A stretch of 64,000 bases of DNA from CAZCJU01 sp964498965. Its GTDB lineage: Bacteria; Bacillota; Clostridia; Oscillospirales; CAG-272. The first letter of the stretch is position 1, and every line of letters starts with the position of its first letter. A model generated the notes under the pieces. It ran no database searches and was not told where the DNA came from. It was given only the letters and a program-made list of their open reading frames with translations. Made by a program: the position numbers and the translations under genes. Positions 49,836-58,928 of this stretch are shown piece after piece. Where the stretch lies: the NCBI GenBank assembly GCA_964498965.1, contig CAZCJU010000001.1, positions 38,078 to 102,077 of the forward strand, given 5' to 3'.

Positions 49836-50142
49836 AAATTTCAGAAACGAAAAAACAGACTTCCTGTTCGACGCGATACTTACATTGCAAACAAGAGAAG
49901 AATGCTATGCCCTGTTCGAAGACCTGTGTACCGTCGCCGAGATCGTCGAAATGTCCAAAAGACTGCACGCCGCTCGCCTGCTCGGCAAAAACGCCGTCTA
50001 TAACGATATCAGCGAACAAACGGGACTCTCTACGGCGACGATAAGCCGTGTAAATCGGTGCTTGAAATACGGCACAAACGGCTATTCCACCGTCTTGGAT
50101 CGCCTCGAAGGTAAAACCGATACAGAGGATAAAAATAAATGA
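49828..50142 (+). CDS. YerC/YecD-family TrpR-like regulator
   Basis: A 104-residue TrpR-superfamily protein: DLCTVAEIVEMSKRLHAARLL, NAVYNDISEQTGLSTATISRVNRCL in pieces (helix-turn-helix) and YGTNGYS. The ATG at 49828 lies within the end of thrC with GAGGTG upstream. B. subtilis YerC is a relative of TrpR; its ligand is not settled. Its place behind thrC may be chance. Confidence 0.88.
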   Translation: MAENFRNEKTDFLFDAILTLQTREECYALFEDLCTVAEIVEMSKRLHAARLLGKNAVYNDISEQTGLSTATISRVNRCLKYGTNGYSTVLDRLEGKTDTEDKNK

Positions 50143-50885
50143 ACTCCCAGTATACCTCCCTCGCCGCCTATTACGATTCCATGTGCGGCAGAAGCGACGA
50201 TCGGTGGAGCGATTACCTGATCTCGTTGCTTAGGGAAAACGGCATAAAAAAAGACGAACTCGTCCTCGACTGTGCCTGCGGTACGGGTACGATCACCGCC
50301 GCATTGGCTCGTTACGGTTACGATATGATAGGCTTCGATGCCTCGCCCGATATGCTGTCGCACGCACTCGAAAATACCGCCGGCCTCGACGTGCTGCTGC
50401 TGTGCCAAAATATGACGGATTTCGAGCTTTACGGCACGGTGCGGGCGGCTGTGTGCTGTACCGATTCGCTCAATTACTTAAAATCGACCGACGAGGTCGA
50501 AAAATTCTTTAAGCTGTGCCGAAATTATATAGAAAAAGACGGCGTACTGATCTTCGATGTCAATACACCGTATAAATTCTCGAATGTCTATTCCGATAAG
50601 GACTTCATTTTGGAAAACGACGAGGGAAATATGCTCTGCTGGAGCTGCGACTACGAAAAAGAACGACATCGCTGCCGATTTTTGCTCACCGTGTTCTCCC
50701 CGTGCGAGGACGGACGGTGGGAAAGAGAGGACGAAGAACAGTTCGAGTACGTTTACGGGATCGATGAGCTGAAAAAGCTTCTCGAAAAAAACGGCTTCAT
50801 CGTGAAAAATATCTACGGCGAGCTGTCACATGATACGCCGAACGATAACGAACAGCGTGTCCACTTCGTCTGTATCGCCGCCTGA
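50139..50885 (+). CDS. SAM-dependent methyltransferase, class I
   Basis: A 248-residue methyltransferase with motif I LDCACGTGTITAALARYGYD, FDASPDMLSHA (acidic end of strand 2), CCTDSLNYL (motif IV-like) and LIFDVNTPYKF. Such YjcC/UbiE-like small methyltransferases act on unknown small molecules or proteins in Bacillota. ATGA overlap with the YerC-like gene. Confidence 0.85.
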   Translation: MNSQYTSLAAYYDSMCGRSDDRWSDYLISLLRENGIKKDELVLDCACGTGTITAALARYGYDMIGFDASPDMLSHALENTAGLDVLLLCQNMTDFELYGTVRAAVCCTDSLNYLKSTDEVEKFFKLCRNYIEKDGVLIFDVNTPYKFSNVYSDKDFILENDEGNMLCWSCDYEKERHRCRFLLTVFSPCEDGRWEREDEEQFEYVYGIDELKKLLEKNGFIVKNIYGELSHDTPNDNEQRVHFVCIAA

Positions 50886-50947
50886 TCCGCCTCTCTCAAG
50901 ACTTTCCCCTCACCCGCAATCATTCACCCGAATAACAGGAAGAACAA

Positions 50948-51814
50948 ATGTCTGATTCGATCTTACGTGCAATGACACGTGACGGTTCCGCACGTGTACT
51001 TGTCATAAATTCAACAAACACAGTCAACGACTGTATAAAATACCACCGCACCCTGCCGACTGCGACCGCCGCACTCGGCAGAGTCGTTACCGCCGCCTCC
51101 CTTATGGGTACGACGCTCAAAAACAAGGGCGATACACTCACCTTGACTTTTCGGGGCAACGGCGAGGCGGGCATGGTCATGGCCGTTTCCGATTATATGG
51201 GAAACGTCAAAGGCTATATCGAAAACCCCGGCGTAGATCTGCCCCTTAAGCCGAACGGCAAACTCGATGTCGGCTCGGCGATCGGTGCCGGAACGGTAAA
51301 TATCGTCCGCACGGACGGCGATAACGAGCCTTACGTCGGCATTTCCGAGATCAAAACAGGCGAAATAGCCGAAGACATCTCGTATTATTTCGCTCAAAGC
51401 GAGCAGATCCCTACCTTGCTCGCACTCGGCGTGCTTGTGGATACCGATCTGTCATGCATGGGTGCGGGCGGCGTTTTCGTGCAACTTTTGCCGTTCGCCG
51501 ATCGCGAAACGGTGCTTCGGCTCGAACAAAACGCCGAAAGCCTGCGAAATATATCCCGCCTTATCGCCGACGGATGCGACTGCGAGCGGCTGATGGCAAT
51601 TGCCTTGGACGGCATCGAATACGACATCTTCGACGAGCTTGATATCGGCTACGTTTGCGACTGCGGCGAGGAAAGAACACGCCGTGCCGTAGTGTCGCTG
51701 GGCAGAGCCGAGCTTGAAAAGATTTTCTCCGAACAGGAAAATATCGAGGTCTGCTGCCGTTTTTGCGACAAAAAATACGTTTTCGACAAAAGTATAATGA
51801 AATACCTTAAGTAA
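50948..51814 (+). CDS. hslO: Redox-regulated chaperone Hsp33
   Basis: A 288-residue Hsp33: N-terminal RVLVINSTNTVND and LPTATAALGRVVTAASLMG, middle YMGNVKGYIENPGVDLP in pieces, and the C-terminal redox zinc switch CDC (VCDCGEER) plus CRFC. Oxidation of the four Cys releases zinc and turns on holdase activity. It lies 11 nt ahead of hprK. Confidence 0.94.
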   Translation: MSDSILRAMTRDGSARVLVINSTNTVNDCIKYHRTLPTATAALGRVVTAASLMGTTLKNKGDTLTLTFRGNGEAGMVMAVSDYMGNVKGYIENPGVDLPLKPNGKLDVGSAIGAGTVNIVRTDGDNEPYVGISEIKTGEIAEDISYYFAQSEQIPTLLALGVLVDTDLSCMGAGGVFVQLLPFADRETVLRLEQNAESLRNISRLIADGCDCERLMAIALDGIEYDIFDELDIGYVCDCGEERTRRAVVSLGRAELEKIFSEQENIEVCCRFCDKKYVFDKSIMKYLK

Positions 51815-51825
51815 GGAGAGCGAAA

Positions 51826-52758
51826 ATGAACGAATCGGAATATTCCATACCGCTTTGCGATGTGATAAAGGAGTTTAAACTCGAAGAAATTTTCCTGCCC
51901 GATGACATAGCTTCAAGACAGGTGTGCAAAAGCGAGCTGAACCGCCCCGGACTTAAGCTGGCAGGCTTCGGAGAATTGTTCGACCCGAAACGATTACAGC
52001 TGATAGGACGTGCGGAATACGAATACCTTAGCAAATTCGCCGAGGAAGAGCGTGAAAAACGCTTCGAAGCCCTCGTCGCCGAAAGACCCGTCGCCATTAT
52101 ATTCACTACCTCACTGCCCGTTTCGCCGAGAGAAATAAGTACGTGCGAAAAATACGGCGTGCCGCTCCTCCGTACCGATTGGCTCACCTCGTCGTTCATG
52201 GCGGCGGTGATAGCCTCCCTGAATGTTTCACTTGCCCCGAGGGTAACACGCCACGGCGTTCTGGTCGAGGTGTACGGCGAAGGTATACTCATTCTGGGCG
52301 ACAGCGGCGTAGGTAAGAGCGAAACGGCTATAGAGCTTGTGAAAAGAGGTCACCGACTGATAGCGGACGACGCAGTCGAAATAAAACGTGTGTCCGCCGT
52401 ATCCCTCGTCGGAAGCGCACCGGAAATAATCCGCCATTACGTCGAATTGCGAGGCATCGGAATAGTCGATGTCCGCCGCATATTCGGTATGGGTGCGGTC
52501 AAAGTGTCCGAAAAAATAGATATGATAATCAAGCTCGAACCGTGGGTGCAGGGAAAAATGTACGACAGATTCGGACTTGAATCGGAATATACCGAGATCC
52601 TCGGAATAAATATCCCCACGACTACAATACCCGTCCGCCCCGGACGTAACCTCGCCATAATTTTGGAGATCGCCGCAATGAATAACCGACAAAAGAAAAT
52701 GGGTTACGATACGGCGGTCGAATTCAATAAAAAACTCATGGGACAGTTCGGTGAATAG
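51826..52758 (+). CDS. hprK: HPr kinase/phosphorylase
   Basis: A 310-residue HprK. N-terminal domain (about 1-135), then Walker A GDSGVGKSE near 157, HRLIADDAVEI and the HprK signature LRGIGIVDVRRIFGMGAV in pieces, and the C-terminal IPVRPGRNLAIILEIAAMN. It phosphorylates Ser46 of HPr and reverses the reaction, setting carbon catabolite control in low-GC Gram-positives. TAAGGAGAG precedes the ATG. Confidence 0.95.
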   Translation: MNESEYSIPLCDVIKEFKLEEIFLPDDIASRQVCKSELNRPGLKLAGFGELFDPKRLQLIGRAEYEYLSKFAEEEREKRFEALVAERPVAIIFTTSLPVSPREISTCEKYGVPLLRTDWLTSSFMAAVIASLNVSLAPRVTRHGVLVEVYGEGILILGDSGVGKSETAIELVKRGHRLIADDAVEIKRVSAVSLVGSAPEIIRHYVELRGIGIVDVRRIFGMGAVKVSEKIDMIIKLEPWVQGKMYDRFGLESEYTEILGINIPTTTIPVRPGRNLAIILEIAAMNNRQKKMGYDTAVEFNKKLMGQFGE

Positions 52759-52803
52759 CTCCTCCCGCAAGCTGACCGTAACGAAACAAGGTGAAATAAT
52801 AAT

Positions 52804-53997
52804 ATGGAAATTGAATATTCGAAAAAAATAGCCGAGCTTAAGCCGTCGGCGATAAGAGAGATCTTCAAAAGCCTTACCGACCCGAGCGTCATATCGTTTG
52901 CCGCCGGAAATCCCGCCCCCGAAAGCTTCCCCGTCGATGCCTTCAACTCGTTTTGCGAAGAGATCTTCGCCACACAGTCTACTCTCGCTCTGCAATACGG
53001 TATCACCGAGGGCTACGGACCGCTGAGAAATGCGATATTCGAAAGAAATCACCGAATTTTCGACATCGGCGGCGATAACGATACGTGTATCGTGACGACG
53101 GGCGGTCAGCAGGGCATAGACCTTACCTGCAGGATACTGTGTAACGAGGGCGATACCGTTATCTGCGAAGAGCCGTCGTTTATCGGAGCGTTGAATTCGT
53201 TCCGCTCCTACGGTTGCCGCCTCGTCGGCGTAAGCATGGACGGCGACGGAATAAATCTCGAAGCCCTCGAAAACGCAATGAAAAATAACCCGAACGCCAA
53301 ATTCGTTTACCTTATCCCCACATTCCAAAACCCCACCGGTATCACGATGAGTGCGGAAAAACGCAAGGCGTGCTATGAGCTGGCGAAAAAGTACGATATG
53401 CTCATTTTGGAGGATAATCCCTACGGCGAATTGAGATTTTCCGGAAAGGACGTGCCGCCGATAAAAGCCCTCGATACCGACGGACGTGTCATTTATTGCA
53501 GCTCGTTTTCAAAACTGCTGTCGGCGGGAATGCGCGTCGGATACCTGATACTGAACGAAAATATTGCCCGTAAAATATCCGTCGCAAAACAGTGTGCGGA
53601 CGTGCATACGCCTATGCTGTTCCAGCTCCTGTGCCATAAATTCCTGACCGAGTACGACCTCGACAGCCATGTCGCAAATATCAAAACGCTCTATGCGAAA
53701 AAGTGTAAACTCATGCTCGACGCACTCGATTCGTGCGTGCCGAGCGAAGTGGAATATACCCGCCCCGACGGCGGTCTGTTCATTTGGGGTAAACTGCCGA
53801 AGCATATCGATCCCAAGGCGTTTATCGCAAGGCTCGCCGAAAATAAACTCGCCGTCGTCCCCGGTGCAACCTTTATGTGCGACGGAGAAGCCGTGTGCCG
53901 CGGCTTTCGAATGAATTATTCCACCCCGTCGGACAAGCAAATAGTAAAGGGCGTGCAAATACTCGCCGATACCTTGAAAAGCGAAACGCTTAAGTAA
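52804..53997 (+). CDS. PLP aminotransferase (2-aminoadipate/LysN-like)
   Basis: A 397-residue fold-type I aminotransferase: AELKPSAIREIFK, SFAAGNPAPESFP, YGITEGYGPLRNAI, TGGQQGIDLTCRIL, PTFQNPTGITM, EDNPYGELRFSG, PLP-lysine in CSSFSKLLSAGMRVGY and RMNYSTPSD. The pattern is that of the LysN/AraT-like group often found as a domain of MocR regulators, here without a DNA-binding domain. Its amino acid is unknown. 45-nt gap to hprK, 11 nt to trpS. Confidence 0.88.
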   Translation: MEIEYSKKIAELKPSAIREIFKSLTDPSVISFAAGNPAPESFPVDAFNSFCEEIFATQSTLALQYGITEGYGPLRNAIFERNHRIFDIGGDNDTCIVTTGGQQGIDLTCRILCNEGDTVICEEPSFIGALNSFRSYGCRLVGVSMDGDGINLEALENAMKNNPNAKFVYLIPTFQNPTGITMSAEKRKACYELAKKYDMLILEDNPYGELRFSGKDVPPIKALDTDGRVIYCSSFSKLLSAGMRVGYLILNENIARKISVAKQCADVHTPMLFQLLCHKFLTEYDLDSHVANIKTLYAKKCKLMLDALDSCVPSEVEYTRPDGGLFIWGKLPKHIDPKAFIARLAENKLAVVPGATFMCDGEAVCRGFRMNYSTPSDKQIVKGVQILADTLKSETLK

Positions 53998-54008
53998 GGA
54001 GCAATATA

Positions 54009-55016
54009 ATGGAAGAAAATAAAAAAACCGTCTTTTCCGGCATACAGCCGTCCGGTAACCTCACTATCGGTAATTACCTCGGTGCGTTGAAAAATTTCTC
54101 GTCGTACGGCGATGACTTCGAATGCCTGTATTGCGTCGTGGATCAACATGCCATAACCGTTCGCCAAAACCCCGCCGAGCTGAGAAGAAGAACGTATGAA
54201 ATCCTGTCGCTGTATATCGCCTGCGGACTCGATCCCGAAAAAAATATATTGTACGTGCAAAGCCATGTCCCCGCTCACGCTCAATTGGCTTGGGTGCTTG
54301 ATTGCTATACCATGTTCGGCGAGCTGTCGAGAATGACGCAGTTTAAGGACAAAAGTGCAAAAAACGCCGATAATATCAATGCCGGACTGTTTACTTACCC
54401 CACCCTCATGGCGGCGGATATATTGCTGTACCAAACGGATATAGTTCCCGTCGGCGAGGATCAAAGACAACATATCGAAATAACAAGAGATATCGCAAAC
54501 AGATTCAATACCGTGTACGGCGATACGTTCAAGATCCCCGAAGCGGCGGTGCGTGCCGGTGCGAAAATTTTCTCCCTCGCCGAACCGGATAAAAAAATGA
54601 GTAAGTCCGATCCCAATCCCAACGGCTCGGTGTCCTTGCTCGATGACAGAGATACCGTGATAAGAAAATTCCGACGTGCCGTCACCGATTCCGATACCTG
54701 CGTCCGACGTGCCGAGGGTAAAGCGGGTATAAATAACCTCATGACGATATATTCCTGCTTTACCGGTAAAACCGATGCGGAGATCGAAAAAGAATTCGAG
54801 GGCAGGGGCTACGGCGACTTTAAATCCGCCGTCGGCGAAGCCTGTGCGGATGAACTCGTGCCTATCCAAAAACGCTTCAACGAGCTTATGAAGGATAAAG
54901 CATACCTCGATTCCGTGCTTTCCCAAAATGCGAAAAAAGCCGCCTACCTCGCATCGAAAACACTCTCTAAAGTCTATCGTAAGGTCGGCTTCGTTCCCCC
55001 CGCCCGTAATAATTAA
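54009..55016 (+). CDS. trpS: Tryptophanyl-tRNA synthetase
   Basis: A 335-residue class I synthetase with SGIQPSGNLTIGNYLGAL in pieces (HIGH equivalent GNYLG), PVGEDQRQHIEITRDI, and KMSKS (KKMSKSDPN). Charges tRNA-Trp. TAAGGAGC precedes the ATG. It ends the plus-strand run; the next 120 nt hold no gene and then a two-way terminator. Confidence 0.96.
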   Translation: MEENKKTVFSGIQPSGNLTIGNYLGALKNFSSYGDDFECLYCVVDQHAITVRQNPAELRRRTYEILSLYIACGLDPEKNILYVQSHVPAHAQLAWVLDCYTMFGELSRMTQFKDKSAKNADNINAGLFTYPTLMAADILLYQTDIVPVGEDQRQHIEITRDIANRFNTVYGDTFKIPEAAVRAGAKIFSLAEPDKKMSKSDPNPNGSVSLLDDRDTVIRKFRRAVTDSDTCVRRAEGKAGINNLMTIYSCFTGKTDAEIEKEFEGRGYGDFKSAVGEACADELVPIQKRFNELMKDKAYLDSVLSQNAKKAAYLASKTLSKVYRKVGFVPPARNN

Positions 55017-55137
55017 CTCCGAGGTGAAAGAGATCGTGCGGATCGGCCGAGAAGGCTTATGAGGGAATAGTACGGGGTAATACCGAGCCGGAAGGCAAAA
55101 AAAGCCGCATTTCGCTTTCTCAAGGAGGACACCGAAC

Positions 55138-55165
55138 AAAAAAACGGGGATATCCCCGTTTTTTC
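55138..55165. terminator. Bidirectional rho-independent terminator
   Basis: AAAAAACGGGGA (55139-55150) / TCCCCGTTTTTT (55153-55164): GC stem flanked by A and T runs, so it can end both trpS (plus) and the zinc-ribbon gene (minus). Confidence 0.85.
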
Positions 55166-55166
55166 T

Positions 55167-56747
55167 TTATTTAAGATTTTGTACGTTGAAATTCTCCTTC
55201 AATATCGCCCTGTACGTACCCGAGAACATACATATGAGTACACCGAAGCAGATCGTCGAAAATGCCGAAAGCCATGCGGAAGCCGTGTTCCACATAGCCG
55301 CATTGAACAGCTGACCGCAAGCGACAATGAACAGCATTACAGCCGCAAACATCGACGGGTGTCCCCATTCCCGTCCGTCGGCAATGCTTTCGAAGTTTTT
55401 GACCGTTCCGTGTATTCTGATATTGAATATCATATTCACAACGACTATCAAGGTGAGTATCGAAAGACCGATTATCGCCATAGTTATTTTCGTTTTTATA
55501 TAATCGGAATATACAATCTCTTCATATAAGCTTTCACTCGCATAGCTCTTAAGATAATCGTAGTATTCTTTTCGTTCGTCGATCACCCGAGTAATATCCG
55601 TGACAACATATATGATCAAGAGTGCGTCGAGAACGACGTAGATTATCGAGAACACCATTTTAATTGCGGTTATTACCTTTATCGTCACTATCCCCGTAGT
55701 CGAAATACCGCTTCGTTTCTTGTCAAACGCCGAATACAGCGTCAGCCACAGACCTATTGCGACAACGATATTCGGTATCTGTCCGATGAAAGCGAAAAGC
55801 TTTGCCGTACCCGAAAACATATCCGATATTTCCTTCAAAGCACCGATAGCTTCCGCTTCTTCGGAACTTCTGTAGTACCGACTGCCGTATGCTTCCTTTT
55901 CGTATTCGGTAACGAGATCGATCGCTTTGTCGATGGCGTCCGAAACGAATGAACCGGCATCGGTTATCGCAAAGATTATCATAAGCGTAAACAGAACCGT
56001 CGCTATGATCGTTACCGGCGAGAAAACGAATTTGCACAGCCGTTCGTTTCTGCGACAGTCAAAACGCTTACCCCAGTTAAAACCCGCTATGGCTGCGGCA
56101 GTAGGCTGTTGTGTGCCTTGCCCGGCGGAATATTGACCGTACTGTTGACCGGGATCGTATTGTTGAGCGAAATCGTACTGTTGACCGGGATCGTACTGTT
56201 GACCGGGATTATTCCGCCGATCGAAATCGTACTGTCGGTTCGGTGCGTATTGCGGTGTGAATTGCGTTTGCTCGGGCTGCGGAGGCTGCCGATAAGCTCC
56301 TTGTCCTGCCTGCATACTGTCTAAATTCACGGTGCATTCATACGTATCATCGGGCGATAGGGTGTCCGTCGTTTGATCGACAAACTCTTCCGCAGACCGA
56401 TCGTCAACTATAGGTTGAGCGTAAGCTTGATCGAAATGCACGGTTTCGGACGGTGCTTCGTCAAACTCCGTATTGTCGGACTCCGTACCGCCGTCGTGCA
56501 ATGCGTCGTTGCTCGGTGTATCGGCCACCTCTGCGTATTGCATAGGCTCGTCTTTAAATTCTTCCGTATGTGCTTCTTCCGTATTTCCGACCGCTGTTTC
56601 CGCGATCTGCTCCGTCACCTGCTCCGCATTCGCCTGTGCGGTTTTTCTTTCCCGAAAAGCACTGTAATCGGAAAGTTTTGTTCCGCACTCTCGGCAAAAC
56701 AATGCGTCATCGTCGACTTTAGTGCCGCAATTGGGACAATAAAACAT
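55167..56747 (-). CDS. Zinc-ribbon membrane protein with Gln-rich linker
   Basis: A 526-residue protein. N-terminal zinc ribbon (CPNCG...CRECG, residues 4-22). A long acidic, low-complexity linker follows, with GQQYDPGQQYDFAQQYDPGQ-type repeats (about 175-215). The C-terminal half has four to six TM helices (VTIIATVLFTLMIIFAI, IVVAIGLWLTLYSAF, IKMVFSIIYVVLDALLIIYVV, IIGLSILTLIVVVNMIF). Paralogue of the next gene: IGLWLTLYSAFDKK and VGMWLTVWSAYDKK correspond. Function unknown. 17 nt separate the pair. Confidence 0.75.
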   Translation of the reverse strand: MFYCPNCGTKVDDDALFCRECGTKLSDYSAFRERKTAQANAEQVTEQIAETAVGNTEEAHTEEFKDEPMQYAEVADTPSNDALHDGGTESDNTEFDEAPSETVHFDQAYAQPIVDDRSAEEFVDQTTDTLSPDDTYECTVNLDSMQAGQGAYRQPPQPEQTQFTPQYAPNRQYDFDRRNNPGQQYDPGQQYDFAQQYDPGQQYGQYSAGQGTQQPTAAAIAGFNWGKRFDCRRNERLCKFVFSPVTIIATVLFTLMIIFAITDAGSFVSDAIDKAIDLVTEYEKEAYGSRYYRSSEEAEAIGALKEISDMFSGTAKLFAFIGQIPNIVVAIGLWLTLYSAFDKKRSGISTTGIVTIKVITAIKMVFSIIYVVLDALLIIYVVTDITRVIDERKEYYDYLKSYASESLYEEIVYSDYIKTKITMAIIGLSILTLIVVVNMIFNIRIHGTVKNFESIADGREWGHPSMFAAVMLFIVACGQLFNAAMWNTASAWLSAFSTICFGVLICMFSGTYRAILKENFNVQNLK

Positions 56748-56764
56748 GATTTAGCTCCTTGTCG

Positions 56765-57982
56765 TTAAAATCCGGTGGGATTATTTCCGTTACCGTTATT
56801 ACCGTTATTACCGTTGTATGTGTAAAAGTCGTTTCCGCCGTTATTTCCGTTGTTGCCGTTATAAGAACCGAAGCCGTTGCCGTTGTTGTCCGTGCCGTTG
56901 TACGCATAGAAACCGCCGCCGTTATTTGCCGATGTCGTGCCGCTCATGACGGTACGGAGCTGATGTATAAGTATTCCGAACAAAACGCATGTTGCGACGC
57001 CGAACAGTGCCGAAACGCTGAAAGCTATTATTGTCGAAACAAACTGATATCCCGCCGTTACGTAACACATTATTTCAACTAAAAGCGACGGAGTATGTAC
57101 TTGCTTTGTAAGCACGGTCTGCTCGAAATCTCTTGCCGTCGTGTATACCTTGTAATTATAAAATGCGGAAAATGCCATTGCGGCAAGTATTATCGCAAAA
57201 AGGATAAGGGATAACAGGAACGCTCCGAAGCCGACTTGGAAAAGAATAATGAACAGGTATATTATAAGCACGATAGCGGTAATTCCGAGGCCGACAGCCG
57301 ATGAGATCGCACTTATTATCGACATTATTTTAATGACCTTAGGACCGTTTACCGATATAAAATTCTGCTTTTTGTCATACGCCGACCAAACGGTGAGCCA
57401 CATTCCGACAGCCAGAACGATGTTCGGAGTGTTGAATATAAGTGCGAACACCCTTGCGGTAGTCGAAACCTCCCGGGCAAGCCACTCGAACACCTCCGCT
57501 CCGTCGGACATATCGTATTTGTAAAGCCAGTCTGCTATTGAAATTAAGAAATCGGAAGCCGCCGATCCCGCCGTAAGCACCGCTATGAGTATGTTTAACG
57601 TAAACAGACCGACGGTGATCAGAGTGAACGGCGAAAACAGGAATTTACCGAGCGTTGCGTCGGTTTGCGTAGCCCACGGCTTGTTGAGAGTGAAAAAGCC
57701 GTTTATCGCATTTTGTGCCTGACCGAATGCCGCCTTTGCCTGCTGTGAAAAATCCTGACCGTTGTGCTGCCGGGCATTCGGATCATAGGTGTTGCCGTTA
57801 TATCCGTTTTGCCCTTGATTCGACGTGCCTTGATACGGTGCGTATCCGTTTTGAGTATACGTGCCTTGATTTTGCGTACCTTGGTTTTGAGTGCCTTGGT
57901 TTGCCCCCGAGAGAGGTTTACCGCAGGACGCACAAAACGCAGCACTGTCGTTGTTTTGTGTTCCGCAATTGGGACAATACAT
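56765..57982 (-). CDS. Zinc-ribbon membrane protein with Asn/Gly-rich tail
   Basis: A 405-residue paralogue of the next gene downstream: zinc ribbon CPNCG...CASCG (3-20), a linker of QNQGT repeats, FFTLNKPWATQ, about five TM helices, and a C-terminal Asn/Gly/Tyr-rich low-complexity tail (NGNNGNNG units) that looks disordered. The ATG at 57982 has CTAAGGAGAAAA upstream; a longer frame to 58081 reads into the repeated cassette and is rejected. First gene after that cassette, as is the PP2C gene at 17979, so the two operons may share control. Function unknown. Confidence 0.75.
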   Translation of the reverse strand: MYCPNCGTQNNDSAAFCASCGKPLSGANQGTQNQGTQNQGTYTQNGYAPYQGTSNQGQNGYNGNTYDPNARQHNGQDFSQQAKAAFGQAQNAINGFFTLNKPWATQTDATLGKFLFSPFTLITVGLFTLNILIAVLTAGSAASDFLISIADWLYKYDMSDGAEVFEWLAREVSTTARVFALIFNTPNIVLAVGMWLTVWSAYDKKQNFISVNGPKVIKIMSIISAISSAVGLGITAIVLIIYLFIILFQVGFGAFLLSLILFAIILAAMAFSAFYNYKVYTTARDFEQTVLTKQVHTPSLLVEIMCYVTAGYQFVSTIIAFSVSALFGVATCVLFGILIHQLRTVMSGTTSANNGGGFYAYNGTDNNGNGFGSYNGNNGNNGGNDFYTYNGNNGNNGNGNNPTGF

Positions 57983-58020
57983 GGTTTTTCTCCTTAGATA
58001 TAAAATGATTTTAAAATACC

Positions 58021-58425
58021 GATATGATACGGTCGGCAATTCTCGATATTCGATATTCGTTGTACGCATCGTGAGCGTCAATATGTTTATACGTCCGTAC
58101 TACATCGTACTACATCATACGACATCGTACGACATCGTACACCATCGTACGACATCGATCGATAATCGCCGATAACATTATACATTTTATGAATTTAAAA
58201 AAATATATATGTTAAAAAAGGACCTTATTTTGTAAAAAACGGATCATATCGACAACGTATTCGGCACGCATTCGAATGTAAACGCAACAAAAAAAGGCAA
58301 CATTGCCTTTTCGTAAATATGTATTTCACCTTTAGCTTTTCCGTTCCGTACGCCTTTCCCTCATAAAGCTTTTCCACCCCCCGTCCGTAAAGCTTTCTCC
58401 CTTTGGGTACGGTGGCGATCGCCGC
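58021..58425. repeat. Repeated leader/terminator cassette, copy B
   Basis: Near-identical to 18001-18426 and in the same orientation, in front of the zinc-ribbon operon. It carries the TATAAT-like element on the minus strand (58177-58182), a shorter and more diverged 10-bp tandem array (about 58098-58165), and the hairpin/T-run terminator at 58290-58312. Together with the tandem array at 58428-58505 it fills the 537-bp gap to the YlbF gene; no gene seen. Confidence 0.85.
58290..58312 (-). terminator. Rho-independent terminator, cassette copy B
   Basis: Same AAAAGGCA / TGCCTTTT hairpin followed by T-run on the minus strand as at 18292-18314. It would end the YlbF-gene transcript before the zinc-ribbon operon. 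Confidence 0.75.
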
Positions 58426-58427
58426 AC

Positions 58428-58505
58428 GTCGCACATCGCACGTCGCATGTCGCACGTCGCACATCGTATGTCGCACGTCGCACATCGCACGTCGCATGTC
58501 GCACA
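58428..58505. repeat. Short tandem repeat of CGCACGTCGCATGT type
   Basis: About eleven imperfect 7-bp units (CGCACGT, CGCACAT, CGCATGT) between the cassette and the YlbF gene stop. There are no spacers, so it is not a CRISPR array. Confidence 0.75.
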
Positions 58506-58519
58506 CGGGTATCGTATTT

Positions 58520-58906
58520 TTAATGGCAATGATGACCGCAATGGGAGCAATCGGAGTTACAGGGACGCTCGCCGGTTATTTGGTAAGTGATCTCGCCGTT
58601 TACCTCATTCATCAGCTCGTTTACGGCGTTTTGAGCTTCCCGATACTCACACATAAGCGGATTTTCGGTTATTTCGTTATAAAGCTCGGTCATTCTGCCC
58701 TCAACGCTTGTTATTGCCGCTTCATCTCTTGCTTCGGCGGTATAAAGCTCGGTCAGGGTTTGCGATATGGCGTTATACTCGTCCACCAACGCACACAGGT
58801 TTTTATCGGCGTTATATTTTGCGGTCATTTCGTCCATTTTTTTCATTATCGGCTCTTCCTTTATTGCCCGACCCAATGCCGCAGCCAGCTCAGTTACCTT
58901 ACTCAT
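58520..58906 (-). CDS. YlbF/YmcA-family protein with Cys/His tail
   Basis: A 128-residue helical YlbF-family protein (ELAAALGRAIKEEP, MDEMTAKYNADKNLCALVDEYN, MTELYNEITENPLMCEYREAQ in pieces). In B. subtilis YlbF/YmcA/YaaT form an Fe-S-containing complex that affects RNase Y. Here the C terminus ends in a CNSDCSHCGHHCH stretch, able to bind metal or a cluster by itself. The ATG at 58906 has GAGGTG 6 nt upstream. It lies 22 nt after miaB. Confidence 0.85.
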   Translation of the reverse strand: MSKVTELAAALGRAIKEEPIMKKMDEMTAKYNADKNLCALVDEYNAISQTLTELYTAEARDEAAITSVEGRMTELYNEITENPLMCEYREAQNAVNELMNEVNGEITYQITGERPCNSDCSHCGHHCH

Positions 58907-58928
58907 TTTTTTCACCTCATGTATAATA

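Noticed and set aside
18001..58425. The two 400-bp direct repeats as att sites of a 40-kb integrated element
   Set aside because: The interval holds thrC, trpS, hprK, pth, hslO and other housekeeping genes and no integrase; the repeats are much longer than att cores and lie at operon leaders.
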